Notes: generated from the letters alone by a model not told the origin. A stretch of DNA of 64,000 nt from Cephalopachus bancanus (GCA_027257055.1 JAPVLO010000138.1:4216001-4280000), one strand, 5' to 3'. Positions 1 through 13,985 are shown, counted from the stretch's first letter. Made by a program: numbers and translations.

Positions 1-644
1 TCAATTAAAATTTATGGCCCCAGCTTCTTCTTTTACCCATATTTCAGAACCAAATTGGGCCCTCAAGGACTCGTATCCAGTGTCTCTCTCTAACAATAAC
101 ATTTATGGTTTTGTAGTTGTAGATAGTGTTTGCTCTTGGAGTAAGCACTTGTATTTTACTAAAATGCTTGGTCACTGATGCTACCATATCATTTAAAAAA
201 ACTGGTGCTTGATTTAAAAAGTTAACTTGTTTCACTAACAATAGAAAGTTATCCTAATATGTTTTTAAAAAAGAATGAAGGAAGGAAAAGCAAAAGAAAG
301 GAGAAAAGGAAAAGAACATTAAAAGATAGAGGGAAAAAACCCAGAAAGGATATTGACATATTATCAAAACTCAGGTAATTAGAAGATTAGCTCCAGTGAA
401 CTTGATCTTTGCTTTTCTCTGATTAAAGAGAAATCTTTTGTTAAAATGAGCCTGGAACAGGTATAAAAATATCCTTAGAAAGTGTGAGAATGGTTAAAAA
501 AAAGTTGATTCCACTTAGTCTATGTAAAATCCCAGATAATTCTGGGAACTCATTTGAATTACGTTCCCTTGCTGATCAAGGCTTGTCACACACCATTTAA
601 TGCCGTATTTCTCAAGTGGATATGATTTTATTCTTCAGAATATA

Positions 645-790
645 GTTGATATTGTCTGGAGGTATTGCTGGCTGTCTCCACTGGCGAGATGCTAATGTAA
701 TCTAGAGGTCAGGAGTGCTGCTGGACACCCTACAATGCCCAAGAGAGCCCCCACTGCAAGGAGTGATCTGGTGTGACTACCAGTGCCCCT
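645..790 (+). mobile_element. MER5A-like hAT-Charlie DNA transposon relic
   Basis: The stretch around 715-755 (gctgctggacaccctacaat followed by gcccaagagagcccccac) matches the typical MER5A interior (GCTGCTAAACATCCTACAATGC...CAGCCCCCAC). The upstream part (tgtctggagg...ggctgtctccactggc) also follows the family order. Neither terminal inverted repeat is clearly preserved. Assigned from memory of the consensus; ends are approximate. Confidence 0.55.
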
Positions 791-2631
791 CTGGAGAGAT
801 CTTGCTTTATAAGCCACTTACCACATGTGAAGAGTGGGAGTGGGAACCAAACATATGTCTCGGGTACTTTCTGATTTCTCCGGACCACACTGGACAATGT
901 AAACTATATTGCCAATTGTGAAAAAAATGTGCAATAGACTGGTCTCTGCCATCAGGCCTCCTAGAATGTTGAACTTCGAGCTATCACAAACATGATGCAA
1001 ACAAATCATAAACCCTGTAGCCTGTTAAAATTTTATTTTCATTTGGCTTTGATCAAGCACCTGAAATTGCTTATTCTTCCCCTGCCTCTGGCTCTAAATT
1101 TCAAACATGGCCACTTTGGTTTTGATGTATTCTTTTCATGTTATTAAGACATCATGGAGTAAAATCGCACGTAGACATAAACCCCCAGAAGATAAATATG
1201 TCAGATATTTTTAGACAGCATTTGAGTCTTACCCATGCATAATTTCTTTTTATGTTTTGACATTTTACTTAACTTTATTCTGGAAATGAGTAAAGTTGTA
1301 TCCATGTGTGTAAACTAAAATTATTTTTGAATTATTTGTGGTATTTTTAGGTTAGTAAAGTACCTACAACATTAACAGCGAAACAGTTGACAGAGAATGC
1401 ATATTGTTTATAGAACTAAATGAAAGTCTTTATAGCATTCTTCAAACTCTAAAATACATAATCCATGCACCATCCTGTGACATATTTTCATAATTTTATA
1501 GATACAGTAAAAAATTGATGCTCAATGAATCTTACATTTACTATCATGAAGTCAGTAAAATATTTTAATATAACAGCATTATTAAATGAGAGCATAAAAA
1601 AGAGAGGAGCATAAATCAAAAGAGAGGAAAATAACATTTTTTAACAAAATAAATGATTATGTTATATATTGACTCAATCTTAGTTTATATTTCCTTATAT
1701 TCTGAAAAACTAGATTTAACTCGCCTGAAAATAAAGTGCACATCTAGAAATGCTCATAATTATCAAAAATCTTTAGTAAAATCTATTACACTAAGCTCAT
1801 AAAATAAGAAATTATATTCTCATGTGACAGAACATTATCTTTTATAACACAGAAGGGGCTCTAAGCAGGAGAGGTAGAAAATAGGACTCATATTTTCAGC
1901 TGTGGGAATGCAAGGATTAAGGAGGAAAGATAGACTCATACTCCTCTGACCATCCCAGACCAGGCAAGACAATGAATGAAACAGTAGAAGGAGCAGCGAA
2001 GATGGCGTGCTCACCTCTGTCTACAAGAGCACTACACACTCTACTGTTGACTCACATTTGACCAGGATGTTCAAACCAGAGCTTTACTCATTACAGAAGG
2101 AAGGAAGGGAAAATGCCTCCCAAGAAAAAAGAACATAACTTCAAAAGACAGCACATAGTTAGGAGAAAGGGATTTTAATGAAACTCAATGAGAATGTGTT
2201 GAACGCCTGCTTTGCACATCTGCCCAGATAATATCTAAAGAAGACAAGTGCGCTCTCCAGTGAGCACAGGCTTCTGGAAGTGCCTGCTCTTTATCTTCAG
2301 CTTATAATCTATTGTTTTCCATAGCCTTACAATTTCAAATGACAGTTTGGATACACTATGTTTATTTTTGGCAATTGATATGGCAATTGCTTCTACTAGT
2401 GTTGAACATGAAATGCAAAGATGAGGGTGGAAAGGTGGATACTCCTCTGGGCATCCTAGACTAGGCAAAGAGCTGGAGGGTACATTGTTGAATTGAAAGA
2501 GTTTGTGATAAGATAATATAGGCATGTGTCCTTCCTTAAATTCCATGATTATTTTGTGGAATCTCACCTGTAAAAATTTAATTTTTTAAATTTTAAATTA
2601 AATGTATACAATGTTGGTCTATTTTTCCTTT

Positions 2632-2774
2632 TTTCTTTTTAATTTTTTTTTATTTTAAGGATGTGGGGTATAATTCAGGGTTAGGTATACAAATGTTCAT
2701 TATGCAGGTACCCTTGTTGATAAGGTATGCCCCCCTTCCCCTGGCAGTTTCCCACTACTGCCAATCCCACCCCC
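2632..2774 (-). mobile_element. 5'-truncated L1 3' end (short insertion)
   Basis: On the minus strand this reads ...AACATTTGTATACCTAACCC, then a TACCCCACATCCTTAAAAT terminus and an A-rich tail (T-rich on +, 2632-2660). The insert is flanked by TATTTTTC(C/T)TTT at about 2620 and 2776, consistent with a target-site duplication. The same terminus recurs at 56915-56974 and, in + orientation, at 39739-39783. The L1 assignment rests on the A-tail, TSD, 5' truncation and resemblance to primate L1 3' ends. The exact subfamily is unknown. Confidence 0.55.
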
Positions 2775-3823
2775 ATATTTTTCTTTTATTTAAAGCCAGA
2801 GTATCTTGATATTGTTTGCCTATCAAAGAATAAGATACATTCAAAAAATATTTTTGGTCTGATTTTTTTGTGTGTGCAACAGTTGGTAAATCTGAATAGT
2901 ACTTTTTAGTTAGTAGTGATCTTTTCCTTGTATCTCCTTTAAATAAATGTGCTATATCAATAGTAAAGATGTATTAATCAATTGAAAAGAATTCAAAGGA
3001 AGGAAAGGGAAGAATAGTTATCGAATGCTCTATTAAGGTTAAGACACTTCATTCATTAGTTGCTTTACATATATTATGATTTCATCATCAATGACAAAAA
3101 AGCAGTAAGTAATAATTAACAATCTTCAATCATCTACTAATTCCCTCAGTAATGGGTAGCTTCATTTCCAGAATGACTGACTAGGGAAGAGATGAGAATT
3201 TTGAATCTACTGTTATCATTTATTTCTTGGAGCTAAACCAATAAGTCTAATAAGCTACCTGGAAGCAGATAATGAAAATTCTCTCTAATCAGAAGGCTAC
3301 ACATTTCATGAATATTGAATAAATTCTGGGTTAAAAGCTAACTACCTAGGCTTCCATAGTCACATTGGCAAAGGCAAACAACACTCATTCACATCTTCTC
3401 CACGAAGGGTTTATATCAGTTCTAGCTTTATTATTTTTTTACAATGATTTGTATGGGTATCATGTATAAAATAATATAATCGTTTTCCAGTAATAATTAA
3501 AATAAATGTGTTTCCTTTTTGCATATATGAACTCACTTACCTGTGACCTGGGACAGAATCTGGCCAGCAAGGAAAAGAACTGGGTCACGAGAAGGTCGAT
3601 CAATAGAAGTATCTAGATAAGTTAAACATTTCAAACTTGCAAACTGCTTTTGTTATTGAGCTGATTGAGGGTCACTTACTCTTTTTTTATAACATGTTCA
3701 GAATAAAATGGAAAAAAAAAAATCAGATTGCCCCACTTCCCCATGCTTTCCCATAAGGGCAAAAACTCAAGCCTTGATATAATTAAGAACTAGAAGAACG
3801 TGCACATATAAAACCTGTATGGT

Positions 3824-4124
3824 GGCCGGGCTCGGTGGCTCAGCCTGTAATCCCGCGCCTTTGGGAGGCTGAGGTGAGCGGATTGCCTGAGCCCGCGGGT
3901 TCGAGACCCGCTTGGGCAGCGAGACCTCATCTCTACAATAAATCAAAAAAAAAAACAGCCGGGCATGGTAGCGCATGCCTGTAATTCCGGCTACTCGGAA
4001 GGCTGAGGCGGAAGGATCGCCGGAGTCCAGCAGGTCGAGGCTGCGGTGGCCGGAAACGGCCACTGCACTCCAGTCTGGGCAACAGAGTGAGACTCCAACT
4101 CAAAAAAAAAAAAAAAAAAAAAAA
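3824..4124 (+). mobile_element. Alu SINE, young lineage-specific subfamily
   Basis: This is a full-length dimeric Alu (GGCCGGGCTCGGTGGCTCA start, second monomer at about 3957, A-tail about 4101-4124). It is flanked by a perfect 16 bp target-site duplication, ATAAAACCTGTATGGT, at 3808-3823 and 4125-4140. It carries the subfamily changes: CCGCGCCTTTGGG instead of CCAGCACTTTGGG, the T-arm-like hairpin GCGGGTTCGAGACCCGC, and a modified right-arm stem (GTGGCCGGAAACGGCCAC). The long clean A-tail and intact TSD indicate a fairly recent insertion. Confidence 0.93.
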
Positions 4125-4385
4125 ATAAAACCTGTATGGTGAACAAGTGAAAAAGCCATAACCTACATTTCCAAAGCTAGAAAACCTTGTAGCAAGAGGC
4201 CTTTGTTGTTTCATAGGTAACTACTACACTATGTAATCAAGATACTATTGCAAAGTAGCACAATGAACTAAAGAGTCATAATATTTTGTTAAAAATTAAT
4301 GCAAAGTTAAAGATAGTGCAGAGATCACTTGACAGCAAGTATGTTTCAGGAATTTTTACATTGAGAGGTTTGAAGCTGTTATTCT

Positions 4386-4388
<3 letters not shown>

Positions 4389-4438
<50 letters not shown>
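4389..4438. repeat. (TG)22 microsatellite with CG end
   Basis: Uninterrupted TG dinucleotides run from 4389 to 4432, followed by a short GCGCGC stretch. Confidence 0.95.
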
Positions 4439-5739
4439 CTCCAGTGTCCTAGGCAGGTTGCAACTGTTACAAAACACATCAAGAAGAGGGCAGAGTTCAA
4501 AATTTAAGTCTTTTCATTATCACAATTGACTATACATGTTCCCAAACACATATCACCTTTGTGTAAGTTTTAAACACAACCTTTTACTAACACAGGTGAA
4601 AGCAAATAGACAGCACCTGATTGGAAAATCATTCTGGAAATAATGTTCTTCAATGTGTAGCCATATACTGCTTTAGAGTAACATACATACAGATCCCAGT
4701 CAGATTAAGGGGCTTGGGTGAGGTGGCCTTGACGTTCTCTTGATGTCTCTGAAACAGAGACCTCTTCAGTCATGTTGTGGCTGTCTCCAGGACACCATGG
4801 GAAAGGATTCTTCTTCCAAGCTTAACCACAGATGTGGCTGTGTTCTTCCCAAAACATCACCTTTCAGTATTTCACTATTTTAAGACATTTTGTTAAAACA
4901 TGATGATATTGGTGATATTCTCTCTGTAAAATAGTGATGAGGCATTTAACATGAGACAACTTTGATGTGCTCTGTTTAATCTTTATTTACATAAATTAGA
5001 CAGGTTTCTCTGTGTTGGTTGTCATCAATCTTTTGTTTTTCCTTATGACTGAATTTTAATTTCAACTAGGAACCTTGATAGGTGACAAATATCTGAGTTT
5101 TATATTTTCTAAAGAGACACAAAGCTTTAAGCATGGATAGGGCTTTTTTTAGGGCAATTTTTACACTTTCAGTAATTTGGTTCTGGGAATAGGAAACTGG
5201 CAAAGGCCTCTAAGAAAATGACAAAGTGTCTGTAGCAGAGATGAGACATTTAACTGAGATTTTTAAATATTATATTTCTTTTTTTTTCCCCATGAATACA
5301 GCTTTTGTTTGGTTTTGTAAATTCTCTGAGTTCTTTAAGGAAGATTTCTCTTCCTTAAATGAATGATTCCATTTGGCATCCTGAGTAGATTTTCTTCAGC
5401 ACCACATGTATAAGTCTGGTTTTGTCAAAATCAAGAGATAGTATTAGAAATATTGAATCTTAAAACTCCAAACATGGTCTAGGCAGGTGCAGACAAGTTA
5501 ATGCAGGAGTTTTAAAGATATTATTATTATTACTTTAAGATTGAATATATTGAAGAGAAATGGTCAGTATGAGGCTTGGGTGCCAGTCCTTTAGCTTGAA
5601 ATACAAGACAAGAACCCTTAAAATGTTGCTAAAAATTGTATGAAGTGTAAAAAAGAGAGTGAAGAAATAAGTGAGACAAGAATGGAGAAGCATCCGAGGC
5701 CTTATGCCTGCTCGTCTACATGGTTGTAAAAGTTTCTTG

Positions 5740-6060
5740 TTCTGTTTTCCTGGCTCTGGTTTCTCACTCTTCCGGTGCCCATTGTGCTCTCTAGTGTCTC
5801 TTACTAACTCCCAAGGCTCTCTTTAGTCTGACTCCCATCCCTCCAACCTAATTTGTTTCACTTCACCAATGTAAACTGTCAACCGCCCTTTGTCTCAGGA
5901 AGGTGTGCTCAGTCCCCGTGTGTCTTTATTCTCCCTGCCGATGGTGTCCTACTGTTTCCCTAATTCTCTGCACAATTTCATGCATTCTTCATGACCCAGT
6001 GTCAGACTCGCCTCCTTCAAAGATCTTCTGACAGTACTATCTCTGAAGAGTTCCCTTGAA
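5740..6060 (+). mobile_element. L2 LINE 3'-end fragment
   Basis: The pyrimidine-rich stretch, with blocks such as cttcatgacccagtgtcaga and cgcctccttcaaagatcttc, follows the order of the conserved L2 3' region (ACCCAGCTCAAATGTCACCTCCTC...GAAGCCTTCCCTGA). Divergence is high, as expected for an ancient element. Boundaries are approximate. Confidence 0.45.
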
Positions 6061-6294
6061 CTAAAAACACTAGAGAGAAGAACTCAGTTTTACTGAGTGA
6101 GTTCCAATCTCACCCCTCTCTCAGCCAGCATAACATTTCCTCAGCGTAATCTGTGATTAAATACCAATTTGACATCTTAGCTTCCTCTCCCATTATATTC
6201 TTTCACACTAGACACTGTTCTCCCAGAAAATGCATTTTCCTCATCTGCGCTTTGATTTGTGCCATTTGCTTAGACCATGGGAGTGTTAAGCTAA

Positions 6295-6860
6295 TGTTTC
6301 TTGAGTCCTTACTCTATGCTAGGAACTAGGCTAAAGATTTTTTAAAAATTTTTTAAATTTGTGAATTACTGTATTTATTTCTTTATTTACTTTTTCTTTA
6401 GTTGGAATCTGACTCCATTGCCCAGGCTGGAATGCAGTGGCATGCTCACGGTCACCCTAGCGTCAACCTGCAGGGCTCTGGGGATCCTTCTGTCTCAGCC
6501 TTCCAAGTAGCCGGAACTACTGGCATGAGAAACCATGCCCGGCTAATTTTTCTTTATTTATTGTAGAGACCAGGTCCCACCAAGTTACCCAGGCTGGTCT
6601 CAAACCCCTGGACTCAGGCAATCCTCTTACCTCGGCCTCCCAAAGTGCTGGGATTACCAGCTGAGCCACCGAGCCTGGCCTAGGCTAAAGCTTTTACTGA
6701 AATGTGTCATCAAGCTCCATGATGATGCTATGGGCCAGTACTATTACCTTTCCAAATAATAGTAAGTGAAATGAGAAAACTCAGCCATATGAGGCTTAAT
6801 AACATACCTCTAAATTGCTAATCCATTCTGTAAAGCACTATATTGTTCCTCTTTGAGCAT
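6295..6860 (-). mobile_element. MIR SINE relic, split by an Alu
   Basis: The left part (cttgagtccttactctatgc, taggaactaggc) and the right part from 6696 (cagtactattacctttccaa, gaaatgagaaaactcagcca) together give the antisense MIR core: 'tactatgtgccaggcac' followed by 'tattatccccattttacagatgagaaaactgag'. The Alu at 6343-6680 lies between them. Confidence 0.6.
6343..6680 (-). mobile_element. Alu SINE (older copy), inserted in a MIR
   Basis: This is a minus-strand Alu with a degenerate T-rich tail (6343-6393) and a body ending GAGCCTGGCC at 6680. The flanks TAGGCTAAAGATTTTT (6327-6342) and TAGGCTAAAGCTTTT (from 6681) form the target-site duplication. It lacks the T-arm-like hairpin changes of the younger copies (antisense ccaggctggtctcaaacccc), so it belongs to an older subfamily. 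Confidence 0.88.
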
Positions 6861-6908
6861 CATTTCAAATCCAGTGAAATATCAACAGAACACATTTTGA
6901 TGAATATG

Positions 6909-7214
6909 ACTTAAAATTTGGATATGCCAGGTGCAGTGGCTCAAACCTGTAATCCCAGCACTTTGGGAGGCTGAGGTGAGAGGATTGCCTGAGCCCGCAG
7001 GTTCAAGACCAGCCTGGGCAGCTTGGCGAGACTTCATCTCTACAATAAATAAAAAAATTAGCCTGACGTGGTAGCGCATGCCTGTAGTTCCTGCTATTTG
7101 GAAGGCTGAGGTGGAAGGATCACTTGAGCCCAGCAGGTCGATGCTGGGGTGGCCATGAGCATGCCACTGCACTCCAGCCTGGGTGACAAAGTAAGATTCC
7201 AACTCAAAAAAAGA
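6909..7214 (+). mobile_element. Alu SINE (intermediate subfamily)
   Basis: A dimeric Alu with GCCAGGTGCAGTGGCTCA start, CTACAATAAATAAAA linker and GATTCCAACTC end. At the B-box region it reads CCCGCAGGTTCAAGACCAGCC. This has the CCCGC of the young subfamily but still the ancestral CCAGC on the other side, so the T-arm stem is incomplete. It looks like an evolutionary intermediate. Confidence 0.9.
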
Positions 7215-8275
7215 GAGATACTGTGAATTTTTTGAAATATCCATTCTTTTTTTCCTGTATCAAAAATTGTGTTCATCTTGCAAGTGACCTCACTTAAAAT
7301 TAAAGTCACCTAATACATAAATGACCTCCTCAGTCTCCGGGTGAGAATCTTGGCTCCATGCTCCACATCCCCAGTGGCTTTGCCGTGTGAGTCCATGGAC
7401 AGGCAGGACAGGCATCACTTGGTGCTTGTTAGAAATGCAGACACTGGCTCTGCGCTGAAACTACCCCATCAAAATTTTCACTTCTCTGGGAGCAAGCACT
7501 AGATGACTTATATACGCTATAAAGTTTTTAGAGAAATGCACTAGATGCATATTTCTTTCTGTATTTATTCACAACAACTAGTTATTACTTCTATTTTCCT
7601 GACATTTTGTAAACAAAAGAGCCAGTATTATTCATAATTGTTACTCAAAGTAGCTAGCATAATACTTCCTATATGGTTGACAATTGGTATATCTTTATTA
7701 AATGCATTTATTGAACTGAGAGCAAATTCCATAGATGTTACACCTTTATATCTCCCATAACTCATAGAAGCAACATTATTCTCTACACTATAAGTTCTGG
7801 GAATGTGGTTATTATGTCTATCTACTTCATACAGAGCCTACCTAACATGGAAGACACGTCAATGACAGATTGAGGCACTCAGTAAATTAATTAAGATATA
7901 TTGAAAAGAGTTTTCTAAAATATAATTTTATTGAGATGTAGATTTAATAAATACCTTAAGTACTTATGTGCCAAGGAGTGGCCTAAGTTCTTAACAAATA
8001 ATAACTTATTCATGTTCTGAACTTTAATTGCTTGGTCAAGCATAAATCTAAGTTAACTCAATAAAAGTTGATTTGTGATAGCCCTTTAAATTCTAATACA
8101 TATTATATCATATCTACTTTAGCTGTTTTTGTTGCAGGTGATTGATTGAGCCATACTTGATATAAATGTCAGTATCTAAGCAGCTTTCTATTTTTTTTCC
8201 ATGATTTCAAAATTCTTCCAAATTATTTGGAAGTAAATTTTTTGTAAATGATATGCTACTCCTGGTTAGAATTAA

Positions 8276-9376
<1,101 letters not shown>

Positions 9377-9570
9377 GTAATTAAAGCTGTGGACGAGGGC
9401 TATCGACTGCCACCTCCCATGGACTGCCCAGCTGCCTTGTATCAGCTGATGCTGGACTGCTGGCAGAAAGACAGAAACAACAGACCCAAGTTTGAGCAGA
9501 TTGTTAGCATTCTGGACAAGCTTATCCGGAATCCCGGCAGCCTGAAGATTATCACCAGTGCGGCAGCAAG
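9377..9570 (+). CDS. EPHA3: EPHA3 exon 15: end of kinase domain (residues 833-897)
   Basis: This 194 bp exon encodes [20 protein letters not shown] through LKIITSAAA, and ends with the first two bases (AG) of a split Arg codon. It completes the kinase C-lobe: [20 protein letters not shown] is subdomain XI, with the conserved Arg of the RPKF motif. It then enters the kinase-SAM linker ([14 protein letters not shown]). The acceptor is ccacag (ends 9376) and the donor is gtgaca, a less common donor with weak +4/+5 positions. The exon is open in this frame only and continues exon 14 without a phase break. The residue order matches EPHA3. I see no frameshift or stop. Confidence 0.97.
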
Positions 9571-9871
9571 GTGACACGTTAGAGTTTATATCCTGCACTC
9601 ACTCTGAAATTCATGCTTGCTATCTTCAAGATGTTAATTTTTTCTCCCATTCCCCAGAAACATTCTTTGAAACTGTTTTCTGCAAGACTAGAAAGATGTA
9701 TTTTCTTTTTCTTTTTTTTAAATCTTTAGCAGAAAACCTCAGGCTACTTAATAGTAAGAATGAAATTCTAAGATATTTTTGATGTCCATCTTAACTCTAC
9801 ATTCAGTTTTGTTTATGTTGGAAAACAAAACTGAACACATACCTTCTTTTCACCTTTCCTTATTTGTCTTT

Positions 9872-10178
9872 TGTTTGCTTGGTTGTTTGTTTGTTTGAGT
9901 TGGAATCTCACTCTGTCGCCATGCTGGAGTGCAGTGACATGATCACAATTCACCACAGCCTCGACCTCTTGGGCTCAGGTGATCCTTCTGCCTTACCCTT
10001 TCGAGTAGCTGAGACTACAGGCACTCACCACCATACCCCGCTAATTATTTTTACGTTTTGTAGAGACAAGGACTTGCTGTGTTGCCCAGATTGGTCTCGA
10101 ACTCCTGGGCTCAACCAGTCCTCTCACCTAGGCTTCCCAAAGTGCTTGGATTACAGGCGAGAGCTACAGTGCCTGGCC
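9872..10178 (-). mobile_element. Alu SINE (older copy)
   Basis: A minus-strand Alu read from a TTTG-rich degenerate tail (ggttgtttgtttgtttgagt) and GTTGGAATCTCACTCTGTCG to GTGCCTGGCC. The body is more diverged than the young copies and has no intact B-box hairpin (antisense attggtctcgaactcctggg). I could not identify a clear target-site duplication. Confidence 0.88.
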
Positions 10179-11148
10179 TTACTCTCCCTTATTAAAGAAG
10201 TTCTGAATCAGTGCTCATTTAATTAAAAATCTAACACATAGCACTGGCTAGCAAAATACAATTTTCTTCCACTTAACTAAACAAATATTTGTTTAATCCC
10301 TACTGGGTACCAATAACTCTACTAGACACTATGGAAGATAAAACTAAGAGTGAAATAAGGCCACCACCCCTGAACAACAACAGAAATGTCAATACATCAT
10401 AGCTGTAGTGCAATTCAGGGTGCACAGTGTCCGTTAAATTTTCTGCATATTCCTCTAATTAAGAATCACTGAGTTCTCATGGTGCTTATGAGGAATGTAA
10501 ATTACAGTGCATCTGCAAAGTTCAGTGGACTAAATGGAGAAGGAGAGATGAATTATGTCAGGAGCCATATGAGAAGAAAATGAGTATTAATGTATTTGGT
10601 GCATCTTGGAGAAACTAAAGGCAAATCTATATTGTTTAATAATTTAGATTTCCATTGTGCACATGAGAAAAAAAACAGCTATTTTATATTTTGATGATGC
10701 ATGCTTTTATAGCCTTTTAATTTTTCTTTCTGATATGTCAATGAGCTAGTACAACATATTTCATACTTTTAAAATCATTCCTCCTGACAACTAGAGAGAG
10801 AAGCACTTCAGATCTATTTGGGACTTCTAGCTACATGTCCACTAACTCAATGATTTGAAGACTAGTGATAATACCTTGATCTGCACAATGGAATTTTCTC
10901 ATTAATGATTGATGACTTGTCAGTTAGACAACCTTCTTGGCAAAACCAGTTGCTTCTTGACTTCTATTCTTAATGGTGCTGTTTCTAGTTATCTTTAATA
11001 ATATCCTGCCCTGTTGTTTCCATTGCTATGAAGTATTATGACTAAAACTGGCATTCAGTGCATGAGAAAGTCCTTGGTTTTCACCCTAAGTTGTCTGATG
11101 AAGCACTGTGTGAATGTTTGTGTGTATGTGTTTGTGAATATATAGATA

Positions 11149-11990
11149 CATAAAAAGTTCAGTTAATTATGCTTTAGTTTCAGATTTTTTAAAAAGATCA
11201 GTAATATTTAATGCAATATTATAAGAAATCAAAATTAATGCCCCCCAATCTATAATGAATAAAATATCAAAAATTTGAACATGTAAACATTTTATTTATC
11301 CATTCATCTGATGATGGATATGTTGATTCCACATCTTGGTGATCATGAATAATGCTGCACAGAACATGGATATATAGATATCTCTCTGAAATACTGATTG
11401 CGTTTACTTTGGATATACACCCAGAAGTGGGATTACTGGATCATATGGTGGTACCATTTATAGGTTTTTGAGAAACCTCCATATTGTTTTCCATATGGCC
11501 ATCCCAATTTATATTCTCAGTGTTCCCTTTTCTCCATATCCTCCCTAACACGTGTTATCTTTTGACTTTTTGATAATGGCTCCATAGCAGGTGTGCAGGC
11601 CATCACTCATTGTGGTCTTGATTTGCATTAGTCTAATGATTGAACATTAGATATATGTAAAGATTATGTTGAACACCTTTATTTAGATTCACTGACTATT
11701 TGTACTTCTTCCTAGGAAAAATGTCTATTTAGGTTCTCTGTTCATTTTTTAATCAGTTTATATTTATATAGAGATCTAAAAATACATGAAGCACATAGAA
11801 ATAAATAATAAAAACATAAAATCAGATTATATTTATATAAACATATAGCATGTTTATATGTTTTAATTTTTGTTATTTTATTAATTGTGGATTGGAGGGA
11901 TTATTTTTGATTTTTTATAATATTGCATTAAATATTACTGATTTTTTAAAAAATCTGATGCCAAAGCATAAGTAACTGAACTTTTTATGT
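11149..11990. repeat. Long imperfect inverted repeat (arms about 140 bp)
   Basis: The left arm (11149-11289, including attaatgccccccaatctat) is the reverse complement of the right arm (11849-11990, including gattggagggattatttttg). Roughly 80-85% of positions match by eye. The right arm lies within an insert of about 240 bp that interrupts the L1 fragment, while the left arm abuts the fragment's left edge. See the finding on inverted copies. Confidence 0.75.
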
Positions 11991-12350
11991 TGTTTGTTCA
12001 GTTTGTTCGTTTTTTTGCTATCGAGTTCTTATGAGTTTTTATTTTTTGAATATTATCCCCTTATCAGTTATATTGATTGTAAACATTCTTCCCTTCTGTA
12101 GATTGCCTTTCAATTTGTATTTTTTCATTATTCTTTGTTGTGAGACCATTTTTAGTTTGACCTAATCCCATTTGCTTCTTTTTGCTTTTGTTGCCTGTGA
12201 TTTTGGAGTTGTATCTACAAAATTGTTGCCAGGACCAAGGTCATGGAGTTTCCTCCCTATACTTGCTTCTAGGAGTTGTACAGTATTAAGTCTTAAGTTT
12301 ATCCATTTGGGGTTGATTGTATTGAGTGCACATTATCCAGTTTTCACATT
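11287..12350 (-). mobile_element. L1 LINE fragment (3'UTR and end of ORF2), antisense
   Basis: Diagnostic antisense L1 blocks include tttatttatccattcatctg, gaataatgctgcacagaaca, acccagaagtgggattactg, tgatttgcattagtctaatg and, after an insert, tgctatcgagttcttatgag and cttttgttgcctgtgatttt. The order is that of an L1 reading on the minus strand. Interrupted at about 11757-11997. Confidence 0.85.
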
Positions 12351-13867
12351 ATAGTTGAAAAAGATAAATAAGGAGAGTCAGAACCAAAGTCTTAATATCA
12401 GTATATTTTATAATCATAGCTTATTCATTGGAAATAACACCTAGGGGTCACAAAGATTGAATTTGGTAATAGATCCTTCAATAAAACTACCCATAACTTA
12501 TCCCATAAGGATAAATCTCTATCCTAAACTTCACAGAGACTGTACAGTCTCTTTGAGAAACCCACCTGACAGTTTAACAACTAGCAGGATAACAAACCTG
12601 GGCCATAAGGTCCTCATTTTGTACTCTGAAGTCATTTCTTTTGATCTTTACACAATAGTCATCATGGCAAAGAAAAACATCTTTTTCTATCATGAAAAAG
12701 ACATTCAAACCATTTTCACAGGATAATATTATCAATATAAAGCTATGCCGCATAGGAGTATTTAGCACCAGTTTTATGGAGGTACTAATCTTACTATCAG
12801 ACCATAGTATGTCAGGATACATCCTAGCATCTAAATTTTAATATATTTCATAATTCACCTTTTTATTTTTATTGAAATATATTAGCTATGTTTTCTTTTA
12901 TGTATTTTTTTATATCCAAACGAGGTTAATGTATTTTGTCACAAAATATATATACAGGGTAAAAATAGGATTATTTTTTCTGTAAAGTACAATTCATTAT
13001 AATAACCAAATATAAAAGCTTGTGCAATTATGTCTGTATTTTTATTTACTGCATTTAAACTACATAACAGGTCAAATTATGTTATTATAAATTTATTATC
13101 AACAACCTCACATTACTATGCAACAATATCAAGACATTTCTTTCCCTTTAGAAAGTTTGCTTTTCTGCTTTAGACAATGATGACTTACCAAATGCACTCA
13201 CCCCTTCAATTTTTCAGTGGTGTTCTTGCCAAATACCTCATTGTGAAAATATAGAGCCATTAATTGGGAACGTCTAACAGCAGAAACAAAAATGTACTGG
13301 CACCTGTACCTACCCATAATGTCCTTCTTTCTTCTTACTGTAAGAGAATGTGTCCCTCTATTTGACCAAAGCAAATCCTCTACTTGTGCTCACTCTCTGT
13401 CTCCCTCTCTCCTTCTCTCCCTCCTATATTTCCAGGAGATAAAATTGTTCAGGTCTATTCTGAGTTACAGATATTCAGAATCTCTAGGAAAGTGAAATTT
13501 GGATGTTTGATGAAAATGCCAGGCGATATTTCTCACCAAGGAATTGAGGGGATAGTGCTCATCAGTCGCAACTCTGCTGGCCACATATCTCTGCCAACAA
13601 CTTCCTATTTCTCTGACACTCTCCACAGCCAGACTTCTCAAATAATGAACTCTCAGTCTTATAAGCTCAATATTCTGAAAATGTGTCTTTCTGTTCTCTC
13701 CTGCTAGCCTGATCCTTCCACTGCCTTCCTAAGTAAGTTGAATATACCAGCACCTACTCATCTGTATAACCAAGAACTGGAGCAACTCTTGGCCCCTCTT
13801 CATGGCTCTCCACACTTTGATCCAGATGGTCACTGGATCAATGTGACTCATCTCTCCTTTCCACTGC

Positions 13868-13985
13868 AAACATTATCTTTTGTGGCTGTTTCTCTTTCTC
13901 ACCTGGACCACTGCAATAGCCTCCTAACTTGTCCCCTACTTCCAATGTCATCCAACTCCAAACAAACTCCTTCAGAGTCTTTTTA
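13868..13985 (+). mobile_element. L2 LINE fragment
   Basis: The sequence around 13905-13960 (acctggaccactgcaatagc followed by ctcctaacttgtcccctact) closely follows the L2 3' consensus (CTGGACCACTGCAATAGCCTCCTAACTGGTCTCCC). The continuation at 14020-14100 is more diverged. Confidence 0.65.

Noticed and set aside
1900..2480. Weak direct similarity between about 1926-1975 and 2424-2470 (atactcctctg...catcc.aga..aggcaa)
   Set aside because: The match is under 50 bp with gaps. It could be two pieces of an old repeat but is too short to annotate.
2235..2567. 110-residue open frame on the minus strand
   Set aside because: No recognisable domain, no retrocopy features, composition as expected for chance in AT-rich DNA.
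3885..3915. tRNA-like T arm (GCGGGTTCGAGACCCGC) suggesting a tRNA gene
   Set aside because: It has no acceptor stem, D arm or anticodon arm around it and sits inside an Alu. Reported as an Alu feature instead.
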